DNA from: Streptomyces chattanoogensis
Lineage (GTDB): Bacteria > Actinomycetota > Actinomycetes > Streptomycetales > Streptomycetaceae
Direction: 5' to 3'
Assembly (NCBI RefSeq): GCF_001294335.1
Contig: NZ_LGKG01000163.1
Span: 62,001 to 126,000 of the forward strand
DNA length: 64,000 bases
Made by a program: the position numbers and the translations under genes. Of this stretch, positions 1-9,120 are shown in pieces (position 1 is the first letter of the stretch; every line of letters begins with the position of its first letter). The notes under the pieces are model-generated. The model did no database searches. It saw nothing but the letters and a program-made list of their open reading frames with translations, and was not told the DNA's origin.

Positions 1-1
1 G

Positions 2-514
2 GCGGACGGCACGGTTCTCCCGCTTCAGTTCGGCTTCACGGCTCAGGATGACGACGAAGTACGGAGTGTGCTGGCGGAGCGCTCGGAGGAGTTCACCGAA
101 AGGCTGCAGGCACTGGAGGACTGCGTCGAGTACCACCTGAAGGCCGCCCAGGACGAGGACGCGCTGCTGCGCCAGATCCTGCTGGACTCCGACGAGGCGC
201 GAGGGTTCAACGAGCAGATCAAGAGCGGCGCCCACAGCCCTGACTTGCCGCTCGCCCTCGGTGAACTCGTCGCCAAGGAAGTACAGGCACGCCAGGACCA
301 GCTCGCCCTCTCGGCCCTTGAGGCGCTGCGCGGCTTTGCCCGGGACGAACGCGTGGCGGAACCGACCGGGAACGACTTCCTGAGCGTGTCCTTCCTGATA
401 CAGCGGGACAACGAAGACGGCTTCCGTACCGCGGAGAAACAACTCGCCGATGAGCTGGGCAGCGACTTTGACCTGCGGTTGCGCGGACCTCTGCCCGCCT
501 ACAGCTTCGTATGA
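2..514 (+). CDS. Gas vesicle protein GvpF/GvpL family, 3' part
   Basis: The reading frame is open from the left window edge, so the true start lies outside. The visible 170 residues begin with TVLPLQFGF, the typical core of GvpF/GvpL proteins. A helical segment rich in Glu and Leu follows, and the protein ends with GPLPAYSFV, the family's characteristic C-terminal strand. GvpF/L proteins are minor gas-vesicle components that help assemble the GvpA shell. Streptomyces carry gvp clusters although they are soil organisms, so the rest of the cluster is probably to the left. Which of F or L this is cannot be decided from the C-terminus alone. The family call is secure; a role in real vesicles is inference. 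Confidence 0.88.
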   Translation, partial: ADGTVLPLQFGFTAQDDDEVRSVLAERSEEFTERLQALEDCVEYHLKAAQDEDALLRQILLDSDEARGFNEQIKSGAHSPDLPLALGELVAKEVQARQDQLALSALEALRGFARDERVAEPTGNDFLSVSFLIQRDNEDGFRTAEKQLADELGSDFDLRLRGPLPAYSFV

Positions 515-793
515 CCGGGCGGGGCGGTATCCCCACCCCACACCCAAGGAAGCCACACAGTCATCTCGTCCCACACAGTCATCTGGCCCCACTTACCGCG
601 ACGGGTCGGCGGATCCCGGCTCCCAGGCAAAGGCCAATGAGCGCCCAGGCAGACGGTCTGCCCGGCGTGGTCCCTGACTCGCCCTCGCAGCTCCCCTGCC
701 TCGCGCACGTGTGTCATGGGAGGTGGAATGGAGAGGGTCGGGCGGTCATCCAAGGCCGGCCCGACGACCGATAGCGCACCACAAGGAGTCGGC
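515..793. other. Intergenic region between the gvp gene and the Rho_N-type gene
   Basis: This stretch of about 280 bases has short open frames on both strands, but none with family-like sequence. Two near copies of an ACAGTCATCT-type decamer lie around 558-583. A good ribosome binding site (AAGGAG, 783-788) belongs to the next gene. Confidence 0.4.
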
Positions 794-1120
794 ATGCCTG
801 CAGGGTCGAGCAAGAAGCGTGAGCGCCAGTACGAGCACATCAAGGAGAGCGCCGAGGAACGGGGCGAGTCCACCAAGCGGGCAAAGGAGATCGCCGCCCG
901 CACCGTGAACAAGGAACGCGCCCGCGCCGGCGAGTCGAAGACCGCGAGCAAGGTCTCCACGCAGGACCCGAAGTCCGCCTCGCAACGCGGCGGCGAACGC
1001 TCCCACAGCGGAGCACAGGGCCCCACCAAGGACCAGCTCTACGAGGAGGCCAAGAAGAAGAACATCGAAGGGCGTTCCCACATGAGTAAGCAGCAGCTCC
1101 GCAACGCCCTCGGCCGCTGA
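794..1120 (+). CDS. Small charged protein with C-terminal Rho_N-like motif ('plasmid stabilization protein' type)
   Basis: A 108-residue, very Lys/Arg/Glu-rich protein with no signal peptide or membrane segment. The start at 794 is chosen because AAGGAG lies at 783-788. The first 80 residues are low-complexity and probably disordered. The last 30 (TKDQLYEEAKKKNIEGRSHM then SKQQLRNAL) match the helix-extended-loop-helix pattern of Rho N-terminal/SAP-like nucleic-acid-binding modules. Such small proteins are common in Streptomyces under the label plasmid stabilization protein, often near gas-vesicle and stress genes. DNA or RNA binding is inferred from the motif and charge. The plasmid-stabilization name should not be taken literally. 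Confidence 0.75.
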   Translation: MPAGSSKKRERQYEHIKESAEERGESTKRAKEIAARTVNKERARAGESKTASKVSTQDPKSASQRGGERSHSGAQGPTKDQLYEEAKKKNIEGRSHMSKQQLRNALGR

Positions 1121-1489
1121 CCACCGCGTCACTGCGAGCCCGAGAAAAAGCGGCATCATTCGACATCCAACGGCATGTGCAGGATCTGCCGGGCCCGACG
1201 TCCTCACTGCACGGGACCCAGTTCCCAGCCCGTCGCCTCCTCTGGTTGGCATCGCCGCCAGATATCACGTCGGGGACCCGGTCCGGGCTGGTGACCGTCC
1301 CCTCGGCGATCTTCGCCACGGGCGTGCCTGCGCGGACAGCAACACCGCCTGAGCCCCTCTCCAGGCGCCCTCGTAGTCATCGATCTCCCGCACCCGCACC
1401 CGCACCCGCTCGGCCACGTGGAACAGTCTGGGCCACACGCGCCGGCCGGGGACGAACTCCGGCCGGCGCGCCGAGGACCGCGAGTCGTG
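1121..1489. other. Intergenic region between convergent genes
   Basis: About 370 bases between two converging genes. I see a short run of CGCACC repeats near 1389-1410 and no convincing gene or strong terminator. Confidence 0.35.
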
Positions 1490-2218
1490 TCAGCTCAGAT
1501 GCCTGGCGAAGAACCGCAGCGAGCTGTCCACTTCGAACGACGGCACGTCTCCGTGCTTGCCGGGGTTGGCGTGCAGCGTCTTCTCATCCGAGGCCAGGGC
1601 GTCGAACAACGCCAGGCTCTGGTCCCGCGGGACCATCTGGTCGTCCCACTGGACCAGGAACTGCACCGGCACGGTGATCCGCGCGGCACCCTCGGCCAGC
1701 CCGTACACACCGAGCAAGCCCAGCACCGCGGCGCGTATCCGGGGTTCTGCGGCGATGAGCGGGATGCCGAGCCCGCAGCCCATCGACATGCCGCAATATC
1801 CCACCGGGCCGACGCCGACCTGGTCGAGGCGCTGGACCTCGGTCAGGACCGCCTGCCAGTCCGCGACGGCCTGACCCGCCAGATGGCTGTGCATACCGGC
1901 GACCAGCGCGCCCGGATTCTCACCGGCAGCCATGCCGGCCCGCATCTCGCCCGCGATCCGGCCGAACTCCTCGTCCTCGGGTCGGTCGCCGTGGTTGGGC
2001 GCGTCGATCGCGACGACCGCGAACCCCTCGGCGGCGTAGCGGCGCGCGCGGGACACGGTACCGGGGGCCGTCTTGTGCTGTCTGCCGCCGTGGCCCAGCA
2101 GGATCAGGGGACGAGTGCCACAGGCGCCTTCGGGCGTCCACAGCACGCCGGGGATCTCGTCGAGGGTGAAGAACTGTTCGGTGACGCCATCCGATGACGT
2201 CCGGGAGGTGAAGCGCAT
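1490..2218 (-). CDS. Alpha/beta hydrolase (dienelactone-hydrolase-like)
   Basis: A 242-residue cytoplasmic hydrolase. An oxyanion-region HGG lies at residues 43-45 (LLGHGG). The nucleophile elbow GMSMG has Ser145. The acid/histidine region is in the C-terminal third (QWDDQMVPRDQSL, then GKHGDVP with the likely catalytic His). The substrate is not predictable; the family includes esterases and dienelactone hydrolases. The gene stands alone on the minus strand. A shorter, damaged relative of this protein lies at about 51.6-52.0 kb in this window. Both share the sequence KTLHAN followed by ADS/VDS and VRFF/LRFF near the C-terminus, so they are paralogues. Family call confident, function unknown. 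Confidence 0.85.
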   Translation of the reverse strand: MRFTSRTSSDGVTEQFFTLDEIPGVLWTPEGACGTRPLILLGHGGRQHKTAPGTVSRARRYAAEGFAVVAIDAPNHGDRPEDEEFGRIAGEMRAGMAAGENPGALVAGMHSHLAGQAVADWQAVLTEVQRLDQVGVGPVGYCGMSMGCGLGIPLIAAEPRIRAAVLGLLGVYGLAEGAARITVPVQFLVQWDDQMVPRDQSLALFDALASDEKTLHANPGKHGDVPSFEVDSSLRFFARHLS

Positions 2219-2769
2219 CAGCGTTTCAAGCCTTTCGGGAATGCCTTGTCCGGGCGCTCCCTAGCTAGGCCATGCAAAGGAGGGAGCCCCGACGTGTCAC
2301 AGTGTTGATCGGTCTCACCTCCTCGAATGCGCAATGGTGCACGGCGCCGCCGAAGGTATCACGAAGATCATCACCGGACGGCGCCCACTGTGGGGCTCCG
2401 TTGCCGCCGACTCACCCAACGCTGACGCAAACTCCCACACATCACACTCAGCCCGAGCCGGATCGTCGACCTTGTCCGCACCACCCTCGTCACTCAACGG
2501 GCGCTGGGGTGTTCTCCATTGAGAAAACCTCGGTTGGCGTCGCGCCGTCGCCGCACTGCCGCCTGCCCGGTCACGCAGGGTGACCCGGGGCGGGGCAGGA
2601 CGTATCGAGGACGGGGCGACACCGGGGCGCACGCCACCACGCTTCACGTGACCTGCGCCATTTCGCCTGATAGATCCCGCACCTAGGCTTCCGCACGCCC
2701 GGCATCGCGGGCCGGGCCCCCAGCTCCCGTGACATCCGCCCTGCGCCGCCGGAGAAAGGACACCGTGCG
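2219..2769. other. Intergenic region, no convincing gene
   Basis: About 550 bases. Open frames occur on both strands but lack start signals and recognisable sequence. The last bases hold a ribosome binding site (GGAGAAAGGA, 2751-2760) for the next gene. Confidence 0.4.
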
Positions 2770-3300
2770 TTGTCCGCCGATATATCGCCGGTCATAGCCT
2801 CCACCGCGCACTGGCTGCTGCGCTCCTACCCCGTGACCGGCGGCGCCCTCGACACTGCCCTTGCGCAGGCCCAGGCACAGCAGGCAGCCACGGTCGCCGC
2901 ATGGCTGCGCTATCCCACGGCGGCGGACGCGGCGCTGGTCGCCCTCGTCGGCCCTGGCGGCTCGGCCCGCCTGGACTGGCTCACCGGGGCCGACGCGTCC
3001 GGGCCCGACGCAGCCGGGGAACCCTGGCGGAGCTGGGTCGACGAGGTGGTGGCCAGCTGGGCGGCCTGCCTTCTCACCACACCCACGCTCGCCGACAGGG
3101 CGGTGACCGCCCTCGCGGGATGTGAGCACGCCAGCGGCGTCCCGATCGACTTCCGCCGGCTGACCCGCCCTGACGAGGGCGATCGCCGGGCGGCTTCACT
3201 GCTGCGCCACCCGGACCTCCTCGGCCCCGTCGCCGATCTGCACCGCGCCACGCTCGTCCAGCTCCTGCAAGGCGAGCAGTCCGACGCGGACTGCGCTTAG
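2770..3300 (+). CDS. Hypothetical protein
   Basis: A 176-residue Ala/Leu-rich protein starting at a TTG nine bases after GGAGAAAGGA (2751-2760). No signal peptide or long hydrophobic segment is present. The sequence looks alpha-helical, with several Trp residues (HWLLRSY, WLRYPTAADAALVALVG, PWRSWVDEVVASWAACLL). I do not recognise the family. Codon use is strongly Streptomyces-like, which supports a real gene. The flanking genes are unrelated and on separate transcripts as far as spacing shows. Confidence 0.6.
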   Translation: MSADISPVIASTAHWLLRSYPVTGGALDTALAQAQAQQAATVAAWLRYPTAADAALVALVGPGGSARLDWLTGADASGPDAAGEPWRSWVDEVVASWAACLLTTPTLADRAVTALAGCEHASGVPIDFRRLTRPDEGDRRAASLLRHPDLLGPVADLHRATLVQLLQGEQSDADCA

Positions 3301-3560
3301 CGGTCGGGCGGGCCTTGCACCGGGCGCCCCGTGGGCCCGACTCCCAGCGTGACGCACAGCCCCTTCAGCTTCGCTTGCTGCTGCCGGTATGGCTGACCGA
3401 CATTGCTGACACGCCGTCACAGGCCACGTGGGTTCCGTCGACATCCGCAGCAGTGTCCGGTGGCTACCAGCACGGAAGCGGACAAACCCCTCCCCCGAGC
3501 CACCAGGCGCCGACCGGGGCCCAGGTTGCAGGCACCTCGATACCGCCCCACGGTGGACTG

Positions 3561-4526
3561 ATGGTGCACATCGGATACACGATGTTGACTGAGCAAGCCG
3601 GGCCACGGGATCTCGTCGAGCACGTGGTGGGGGCCGAGCGAGCCGGCTTCGATTTCTCGGTGACCTCCGACCACTACTCTCCGTGGCTGGCTGCCCAGGG
3701 CCACTCGCCCTACGCCTGGAGCCTGCTGGGGGCCGCCGCGCAGGCAACCACCCGTATCCCGCTGATGAGCTGTGTGACCTGCCCGACCACGCGCTACCAC
3801 CCCGCCGTCATCGCCCAGAAGGCGGCCACCGTGCAGCTGCTGTCGGAGGGCAGGTTCCGGCTGGGCCTGGGCTCCGGTGAGAACCTCAACGAGCACGTCG
3901 TGGGGCAAGGCTGGCCGCCGACGCCGGTACGCCTGGAAAAACTGGCCGAGGCGATCGAGATCATCCGGGCACTGTTCGGCGGCGGCGCGGTCACCCACCA
4001 CGGCACCCATTTCGACGTCGTGAACGCCAGGCTGTGGGACGTACCGGAGGTGCTGCCGCCCATCGGGGTAGCCGTGTCGGGCGACCACTCCTCCGAAATC
4101 GCCGGACGCCTGGCCGACCTGGTGATCGCCACCGAACCCAGGGCGGATCTGATGGACGCCTTCGACCGGTACGGCGGCCGGGGCAAGCCCCGGGTCGGCC
4201 AGCTGCCGGTCTGTTACGGCCCCGACACGGACGCGGCGATCGCCCGGGCCCACGACCAGTTCCGTTGGCTGGTGGGCGGCTGGAGGGTCAACGCCGAGCT
4301 GCCGGGGCCGGCCGCGTTCGAGGGTGCCACCCGGTATGTACGTCCGGACGACGTCGCCGAGGCGGTGCCGTGCGGTGACGATATCGGTCGGTTCGTCGAG
4401 GCCGTACGGCCCTACGTGGACGCGGGTTTCACCGAGGTCGCACTGCTGCAGATCGGCGGCGACCATCAGGAGCCGTTCCTGCACTGGGCCGAGACCGCAC
4501 TGCTGCCTGCGCTCCGCAAGCTGTGA
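3561..4526 (+). CDS. F420-dependent LLM-class oxidoreductase (TIGR03557/G6PDH-like family)
   Basis: A 321-residue luciferase-like monooxygenase-fold enzyme. The frame is open further upstream, but ATG 3561 (MVHIGYTM) is where the family homology begins and gives the usual length. Visible marks are the first beta strand IGYTML, TSDHYSPW (F420-binding His/Trp region, as in F420-dependent glucose-6-phosphate dehydrogenases), CVTCPTTRYHPAVIAQ, and GRFRLGLGSGENLNEHV, a very typical LLM/G6PDH-family segment. Such enzymes transfer hydride between a substrate and coenzyme F420 in the cytoplasm. The substrate is not predictable; many family members do not act on sugar phosphates. Single gene, no operon partner apparent. 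Confidence 0.88.
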   Translation: MVHIGYTMLTEQAGPRDLVEHVVGAERAGFDFSVTSDHYSPWLAAQGHSPYAWSLLGAAAQATTRIPLMSCVTCPTTRYHPAVIAQKAATVQLLSEGRFRLGLGSGENLNEHVVGQGWPPTPVRLEKLAEAIEIIRALFGGGAVTHHGTHFDVVNARLWDVPEVLPPIGVAVSGDHSSEIAGRLADLVIATEPRADLMDAFDRYGGRGKPRVGQLPVCYGPDTDAAIARAHDQFRWLVGGWRVNAELPGPAAFEGATRYVRPDDVAEAVPCGDDIGRFVEAVRPYVDAGFTEVALLQIGGDHQEPFLHWAETALLPALRKL

Positions 4527-4687
4527 CGGCGCCGTGCCTGAGCGCCCCTCCGGCCCCGCGGCGACTGGCGGCTCTTGCGCGCGTGCGCCAAGGAGCCGAA
4601 CGCAGGGGCCGAACGCTGCTGTGCTTCCGCAAGGGCGGCCCGCCGAATGGGCGTGCTCAGCAGCGAGATGATCGGGCGGGCATGCGC

Positions 4688-4987
4688 TCAGGAGAAGATC
4701 GCATGCACCTGATCGACCGCTTCAGGCCCGTAGCCAACCGTACCCACGGGGACCGCACCGTCGATCGCCTCGATGATGCGACCGGCCCACACCGGCCCGA
4801 ACCCCCCGCACAGCTCAATCAGCTGCACGCCTTCGCCCACCAGACGGCGAGCGGCCTCGATCGCTTCCTCAGGCTTCTCCACCCCCACAAGGACCGTGCG
4901 GCACTTACCGGTGTTCACGACACTGACCTCGCCGCCAACGGCACTGCCAGCCGCCGTGTAGATGAATCCCCAGTGCGAAAGCGCCAT
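4688..4987 (-). CDS. DUF6506-type small protein
   Basis: A 99-residue protein; start ATG 4987 is chosen because AGGGGGA lies seven bases upstream. The sequence MALSHWGFIYTAAG, a VLVGVEKPEEAIEAARRLV stretch and IELCGGFGP is typical of a small conserved actinobacterial family that I recall as DUF6506. Alternating strands and helices suggest a compact alpha/beta fold with a Gly-rich loop near residues 65-75. No biochemical function is known to me. It lies just upstream of, and on the same strand as, no other gene; the neighbouring cupin gene is separated by about 100 bases in the same direction. Confidence 0.7.
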   Translation of the reverse strand: MALSHWGFIYTAAGSAVGGEVSVVNTGKCRTVLVGVEKPEEAIEAARRLVGEGVQLIELCGGFGPVWAGRIIEAIDGAVPVGTVGYGPEAVDQVHAIFS

Positions 4988-5083
4988 GTGCACGGTCCCC
5001 CTGTGGTAGTCGAAGCCACCAGCCAAGCAGAAGCGGCGCGGGGCGTCCTGGGAACGGTGGTGACACCGCGAGTGATCCCCGCC

Positions 5084-5572
5084 TCACTCCGGCATCCCCG
5101 ACTGGTAGGAACTGGTCCGGTAGCGGCTGCGGAATTCGGCCAGCAGCTCATCGGTGACTTCGGCCCCTGCGCTCACCGCGGCGTGGACATCGCGGAAGTA
5201 GTCTTCGTAGCCGGCAGGAGTGTAAAGGCACAGGGCGCGCGCCGGCACCGAGCCGGCGTTGCGGAAGCCGTGCGGGGTACCGCGCGTCGCAGCGAGCAGA
5301 TGCCCGGCGCCAACCGTTACCTCACCGTCCCCCGTGTGGAGGGTCAACTCGCCCTCGAGGACGTAGAAGTACTCGTCGTGCCCATCGTGAACGTGCGGCC
5401 TGGCGCCGATGACTCCGGGGGCCAGACTGAACTCCTCGAAGGCAAAGTGTCCGCCCGTGTGCTTGCCGGTGAGCCGGAAGAAGTGCGCAACACCGGCGAC
5501 GTCTATGAGCTCACCGTCCTGGGGACGACGCAGCAGCGGACGGGCGGGAATCTGGGACTGATCATCGGTCAT
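5084..5572 (-). CDS. Cupin-domain protein
   Basis: A 162-residue single-domain cupin. The start at 5572 (MTDDQSQIP) fits the family; the frame is open upstream, but that part is low-complexity. Cupin motif 1 is visible as HVHDGHDEYFYVLEGELTL (metal ligands His, His, Glu) and motif 2 as GTPHGFRNAG (His). The C-terminal part (YTPAGYEDYFRDV) is common in quercetin-dioxygenase-like cupins of actinobacteria. It probably binds a divalent metal and acts as a small oxygenase, isomerase or sensor. No clear Shine-Dalgarno precedes the start, so the exact N-terminus is moderately certain. Confidence 0.8.
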   Translation of the reverse strand: MTDDQSQIPARPLLRRPQDGELIDVAGVAHFFRLTGKHTGGHFAFEEFSLAPGVIGARPHVHDGHDEYFYVLEGELTLHTGDGEVTVGAGHLLAATRGTPHGFRNAGSVPARALCLYTPAGYEDYFRDVHAAVSAGAEVTDELLAEFRSRYRTSSYQSGMPE

Positions 5573-5894
5573 GGAGGCATTGTGGCGCAGGCATCGCCGG
5601 ATGGGCAGGAAAGCCGCCGAGGGGTGAGCAATGACATTCAGCGGTCCCCCGGCCGCTCCGCAGGCAGTCCGAGATTCACCAACGCCCCATCCTGGCGGCT
5701 CAGTTAGCTCCAGTCTCAGCTGCAGAAGGGGCGCAACAGGACCTCGGGGCATGCAGCGCGGCCCCCTGCCAGGGCCGCGAGGGCCGGCCGTAGGCACCGG
5801 CTCCGATCACCAGGTCCGATCACCAGTTCCTTACCGCCCCACCTGGGTCTTGCCGGATGCAGCACGCCACCACCACAGACACCTGGCGACGCGG

Positions 5895-6340
5895 TCAGCC
5901 GCGGCGGGAAGGGACGCCACACAGCGCGTGGTCGATGAGCGCGCCGGTCGCCTGGTTGAGCGTCGGAAGATCGGCCGGGGCGGCCGTCGCGATGATCGAG
6001 ACAGTCACGGCTCGCCGGCCATCGACGGCGACCGCCGGGCGGGTGTAGACGCCAAGACCGTCGCCCTCGTGCATGAAGTAGGAGCCACCGCACGCCAGCG
6101 GGATCTTCCGGAGGCCGAGGCCGTACGTCCCCCTGGTTCAGGTCGGCGGTGGTGCTGACGACGCCGGAGTCAGCGGTGTGCTGGAGGCTGTGGCCGGTCA
6201 CGTCCGTGCGAGCGTCGTCAGGGGTAGTCAGGTTCACCGTGACATGCGGTCCGGTGAGGAACGGGTCGAGCCCGGGGAGGCCGGTATATCCCGCAGGCCC
6301 AGCTTTGCGATCACGTGCCGGGCCAGCTTGAACCGGCGGC
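5895..6340 (-). pseudogene. Decayed serine beta-lactamase/D-alanyl-D-alanine carboxypeptidase-type gene
   Basis: Pieces of one serine-hydrolase family protein are spread over three frames on the minus strand. Upstream: KLARHVIAKLGLRD. Middle: GPHVTVNLTTPDDARTDVT and GVVSTTADLNQ, the region before the C-terminal lobe. Downstream in another frame: TYGLGLRKIPLACGGSYFMHEGDG, then AVTVSIIATAAPADLPTLNQ and ALIDHALCG, ending at TGA 5895. About 50 residues normally found between STTADLN and YGLGL are missing, and the catalytic SxxK and YxN region is absent. It is therefore a 5'-truncated, internally deleted and frameshifted remnant. Confidence 0.78.
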
Positions 6341-6382
6341 CTGACCCCAGCTGAACCAACGGACACAATCAGCCTGAGCTAC

Positions 6383-6691
6383 CTACTCCACCGCATACAG
6401 CAGGTTGTACTCAGCGCCTTCCGCCCTGAAGCGCAGACTGCGCTCGCCAGGCGTATCCGTGATCCACTGCTCCCCGAGCCTGCCATCCCCGCCTGATTCG
6501 CCGACCTCCCCGAGAGAGACGGCAATCGTTCCCGTGAAGTCGCAGTCGTACTTGACGGTGTACATCCGGTCTCCCAGCACCGTCCCATTCCACACAGTGC
6601 CACGATTCTGGACAACAAGCCTCGGCTCGTCGAAACCGCTCCAGCCCTCAGTCGTGACGCACTTGAGCTTCTCCAGATAGAGCTTGGCCAT
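6383..6691 (-). CDS. Hypothetical small beta-rich protein
   Basis: A 102-residue protein starting at ATG 6691 (MAKLYLEKLKCVTTEG) after an AGGGGA ribosome binding site. Alternating beta-strand-like segments are visible: KLYLEKLKCV, EPRLVVQNRGTVW, DRMYTVKYDCDFTGTIAVSLGEVG and SLRFRAEGAEYNLLYAVE. Two Cys residues are present. This suggests a small beta-sandwich similar in character to secreted or effector-associated C2-like modules in actinobacteria, but no signal peptide is visible. I do not recognise the family with certainty. Codon use supports a real gene. Confidence 0.6.
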   Translation of the reverse strand: MAKLYLEKLKCVTTEGWSGFDEPRLVVQNRGTVWNGTVLGDRMYTVKYDCDFTGTIAVSLGEVGESGGDGRLGEQWITDTPGERSLRFRAEGAEYNLLYAVE

Positions 6692-7247
6692 ACCGTCCCC
6701 TGTGCAGGATCCTTCGCGACACTTCACATCCTGCCGAGCCGCAATAAACGATCACTAAACGGTCTGGTGCGGTATTCGCCGCCAAGGCAACACCCTCGCC
6801 CGGGGAGGGCGACGCATCGCTGTAGCCCTCGTCAGAGCAGCCGGTGCGCCCCGGCACCGCCAGCCCCTAGGCTGACCAGCCACACGCCGCCCGCCGGTGG
6901 CGGACGCCGGATGTACGACGATCGGTGCGTGGTCCCGCATCCTCCCACCGTGCGACGGGGCCCCGCGGCCCGCCGGTCATAGGATGCCGAGCTGTGTGTC
7001 CGGCCCCGCAGCCCCCGACGGTGAGAGCGATGGGTTCGCGTCTTTGCCGATGCTGAGCTGCACGACCCGGTCCGGGGTGGGGGATGGACGGCCCGCTGTT
7101 ACGCCTCGCGCTGCTGAGCGATGACGATGGCCTCGCGGGGCTGAGCGCTCTCGTTGGCGAGCTGAACATTGTGGCTGGTGAGCGAGTTGATCTCTGTTTG
7201 GCGACGACACCGGTGGATGCCGTAGCGGAGTGCGTAGGGTCGTCGGC
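6692..7247. other. Intergenic region between divergent genes
   Basis: About 550 bases upstream of both the minus-strand hypothetical gene and the plus-strand VOC gene. No open frame has family-like sequence. Promoters for both neighbours should lie here but are not identifiable by eye. Confidence 0.35.
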
Positions 7248-7991
7248 ATGGCACTTCGACCTGTGAATGTGAACATCAAGGCGCTCGACGACACGGCGGT
7301 AGGCCGGTTCTGGGCGGAGGCGCTCGGCTGGGGCATCTCCAGCGAGGCACCTGGCGTGACCAACGTCGAGCCCGGCGACGGTTTCGTCTGGCCGGACGCG
7401 GCCGCCGTCTGCATCGACATCGTCACCGTCCCGGAACCCAAGTCGGCGGCGAAGAACCGTGTGCACCTCGATCTCGCCACCACCTCCGCGGCCCACCAGG
7501 CGGAGCTGGTCGCGCGCCTCCAGGCGCTCGGTGCCAAGCCGGTCGACGTGGGCCAGGGCGACGTACCGTGGACGGTCCTCGCCGATCCGGAGGGCAACGA
7601 GTTCTGCGTCCTCGACCCCCGGGAGATCTATCAGGACACCGGGCCGGTCGCCGCGGTGGTGGTCGACTGCCTGGATCCGCGGGCCATGGCCCGGTTCTGG
7701 GGCGAGGCGACGGACTGGACCCTGCACGAAGTGACCGACGATCATGCGGTGTTGCGCTCTGCCAAGGGTGTCGGCCCGTACCTGGAGTTCCTTCGCAAGC
7801 CCGATGCGAAGACCGTGCCGGACCGCGTTCACGTCGACCTGCTGCCGTACCCCGGTGACGACAAAGCGACAGAGGTGGCCCGGCTGCGGACCCTCGGCGC
7901 CACCGACCTCGACCTCGGTCAGGGCGACGTCCCGTGGACGTGCCTGGCCGACCCGGAGGGCCACGAGTTCTGCGTCCTCGCCCAGTCCTGA
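7248..7991 (+). CDS. Two-domain VOC (glyoxalase/bleomycin-resistance fold) protein
   Basis: A 247-residue protein made of two tandem VOC modules: residues about 1-120 and 125-247. Each has the RFW (WAEALGW / WGEATDW) start and the closing pattern QGDVPWT..LADPEGNEFCVLD / QGDVPWTCLADPEGHEFCVL. The two closing motifs are nearly identical, showing internal duplication. Metal ligand positions include the final Glu of DPEGNEF/DPEGHEF. ATG 7248 is chosen because the conserved VNVNIKALD strand follows directly. Such proteins act as dioxygenases, isomerases, or binding/resistance proteins. The substrate is unknown. Confidence 0.88.
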   Translation: MALRPVNVNIKALDDTAVGRFWAEALGWGISSEAPGVTNVEPGDGFVWPDAAAVCIDIVTVPEPKSAAKNRVHLDLATTSAAHQAELVARLQALGAKPVDVGQGDVPWTVLADPEGNEFCVLDPREIYQDTGPVAAVVVDCLDPRAMARFWGEATDWTLHEVTDDHAVLRSAKGVGPYLEFLRKPDAKTVPDRVHVDLLPYPGDDKATEVARLRTLGATDLDLGQGDVPWTCLADPEGHEFCVLAQS

Positions 7992-8461
7992 CATAGAGCC
8001 TTGACGACACCCGACACGTGAGCCCGGTCTGCTCGTGCGCCATGACTCGGGTGGGTTGGGTTGCGGTGTCTCGGTCGATTCGGGCGCCGAGAGCTTGCGT
8101 GCAGGGGGACGAGATCAGCCCGCTCGCCAACCGCAACACTCAACTCGCCAACGGAAGTGCCCAGTCACATCTCCACGGGTATCTACGCGGCAGGCAGCCA
8201 CCTCGGCGTACTACACCAGGTCGCTCGGCCCGGAGGCCCGAAGATGCCACGGTCCGTAGCCCTGCGTGCGCCCCACGTGGCGTCGAAGGGTTGCCGCGGC
8301 CGCATAGAGGGCCGCATAGAGAATCGAATAAATATTCACCCGCACGGGTGGACTCGTATCGATCGAGGACGGACTTCAACCGGGTGGGTATCGCGGCCAT
8401 CGGCCCGCGACAAACTGTCGCTCCTGCACGACCGGGCCCCAGTGTCGACCGGGAGGGAGCT
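7992..8461. other. Intergenic region with many open frames but no recognisable gene
   Basis: Several plus-strand frames are open through this 470-base stretch, as is usual in GC-rich DNA. None shows conserved sequence or a sensible start. It precedes a broken small gene. Confidence 0.35.
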
Positions 8462-8696
8462 ATGCCTCGCGCTGACGACATCCTCGCCGTCTACGACTGG
8501 ACGGCCGGCGGCTGATGCAGATGCGCGAGGCGCGACGTACCCACGACCCGCCTCGGTGAGATCGACACCCCCGATTGGCGATCGCTACGTGATCCAAGCA
8601 TGCGAGGCATGCGTCCTCGAGATGGAGAAAGAGCGCAGGCGATGGGCCGAGCGGCGAGGCGTGGGGCATCACCCTGGTGCCCTGGGTGATGCGTAG
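8462..8696 (+). pseudogene. Frameshifted small zinc-ribbon-like protein
   Basis: ATG 8462 after GGGAGG begins MPRADDILAVYDWTAGG, which then stops. The continuation is in other frames: CRCARRDVPTTRLGEIDTP (frame +1), then IGDRYVIQACEACVLEMEKE and RRRWAERRG (a third frame), ending at 8696. Joined, the pieces form a roughly 75-residue protein with a C-x2-C pair near residue 20 and a second C-x2-C (CEAC) near residue 50, a zinc-ribbon arrangement resembling small conserved Streptomyces proteins. At least two indels break it. Either a pseudogene or sequencing errors. Confidence 0.6.
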
Positions 8697-9120
8697 ACAA
8701 CTGCGAGCCCATCAGCGCGGGCCTGCTGCGGCCGAGCGACAACACAGGGAGCCACCGTAGGGCGACCCGGCCTTGCCACGACCTGAATTCAGAAGAGTGG
8801 CCGGAGGCGTGAGGTTGGGCGAATGGCTGAGTCGCCGCACATAAGGTAGCCGAGCGGGCCAGGTGTACGAGCGATGACGTGGACGCCTCTCCAACCCTGC
8901 GGCCTGCGTGGCAAGCCTTTCCCCTCAGCATCAACTGCGGGCGGTCGACATCGAGAAGCGAAATCCTTCGGTCTCGGGGGGGACGAATAGCCGCCACAGA
9001 TGAGTTTCCCTTCCGTTTCTCGGTCTGACCCGGCCCGTCGTGGTGTCACCTTCGCTGGCTGGCTTGTAACTACCTTGGCGAACAAGGGCTGCGGGCACAA
9101 CGGAGAGCCACGGAGGAATG
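8697..9120. other. Intergenic region, no convincing gene
   Basis: About 420 bases. Minus-strand frames are open but carry nothing I recognise. GGAGG at 9112-9116 is the ribosome binding site of the next gene. Confidence 0.35.
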
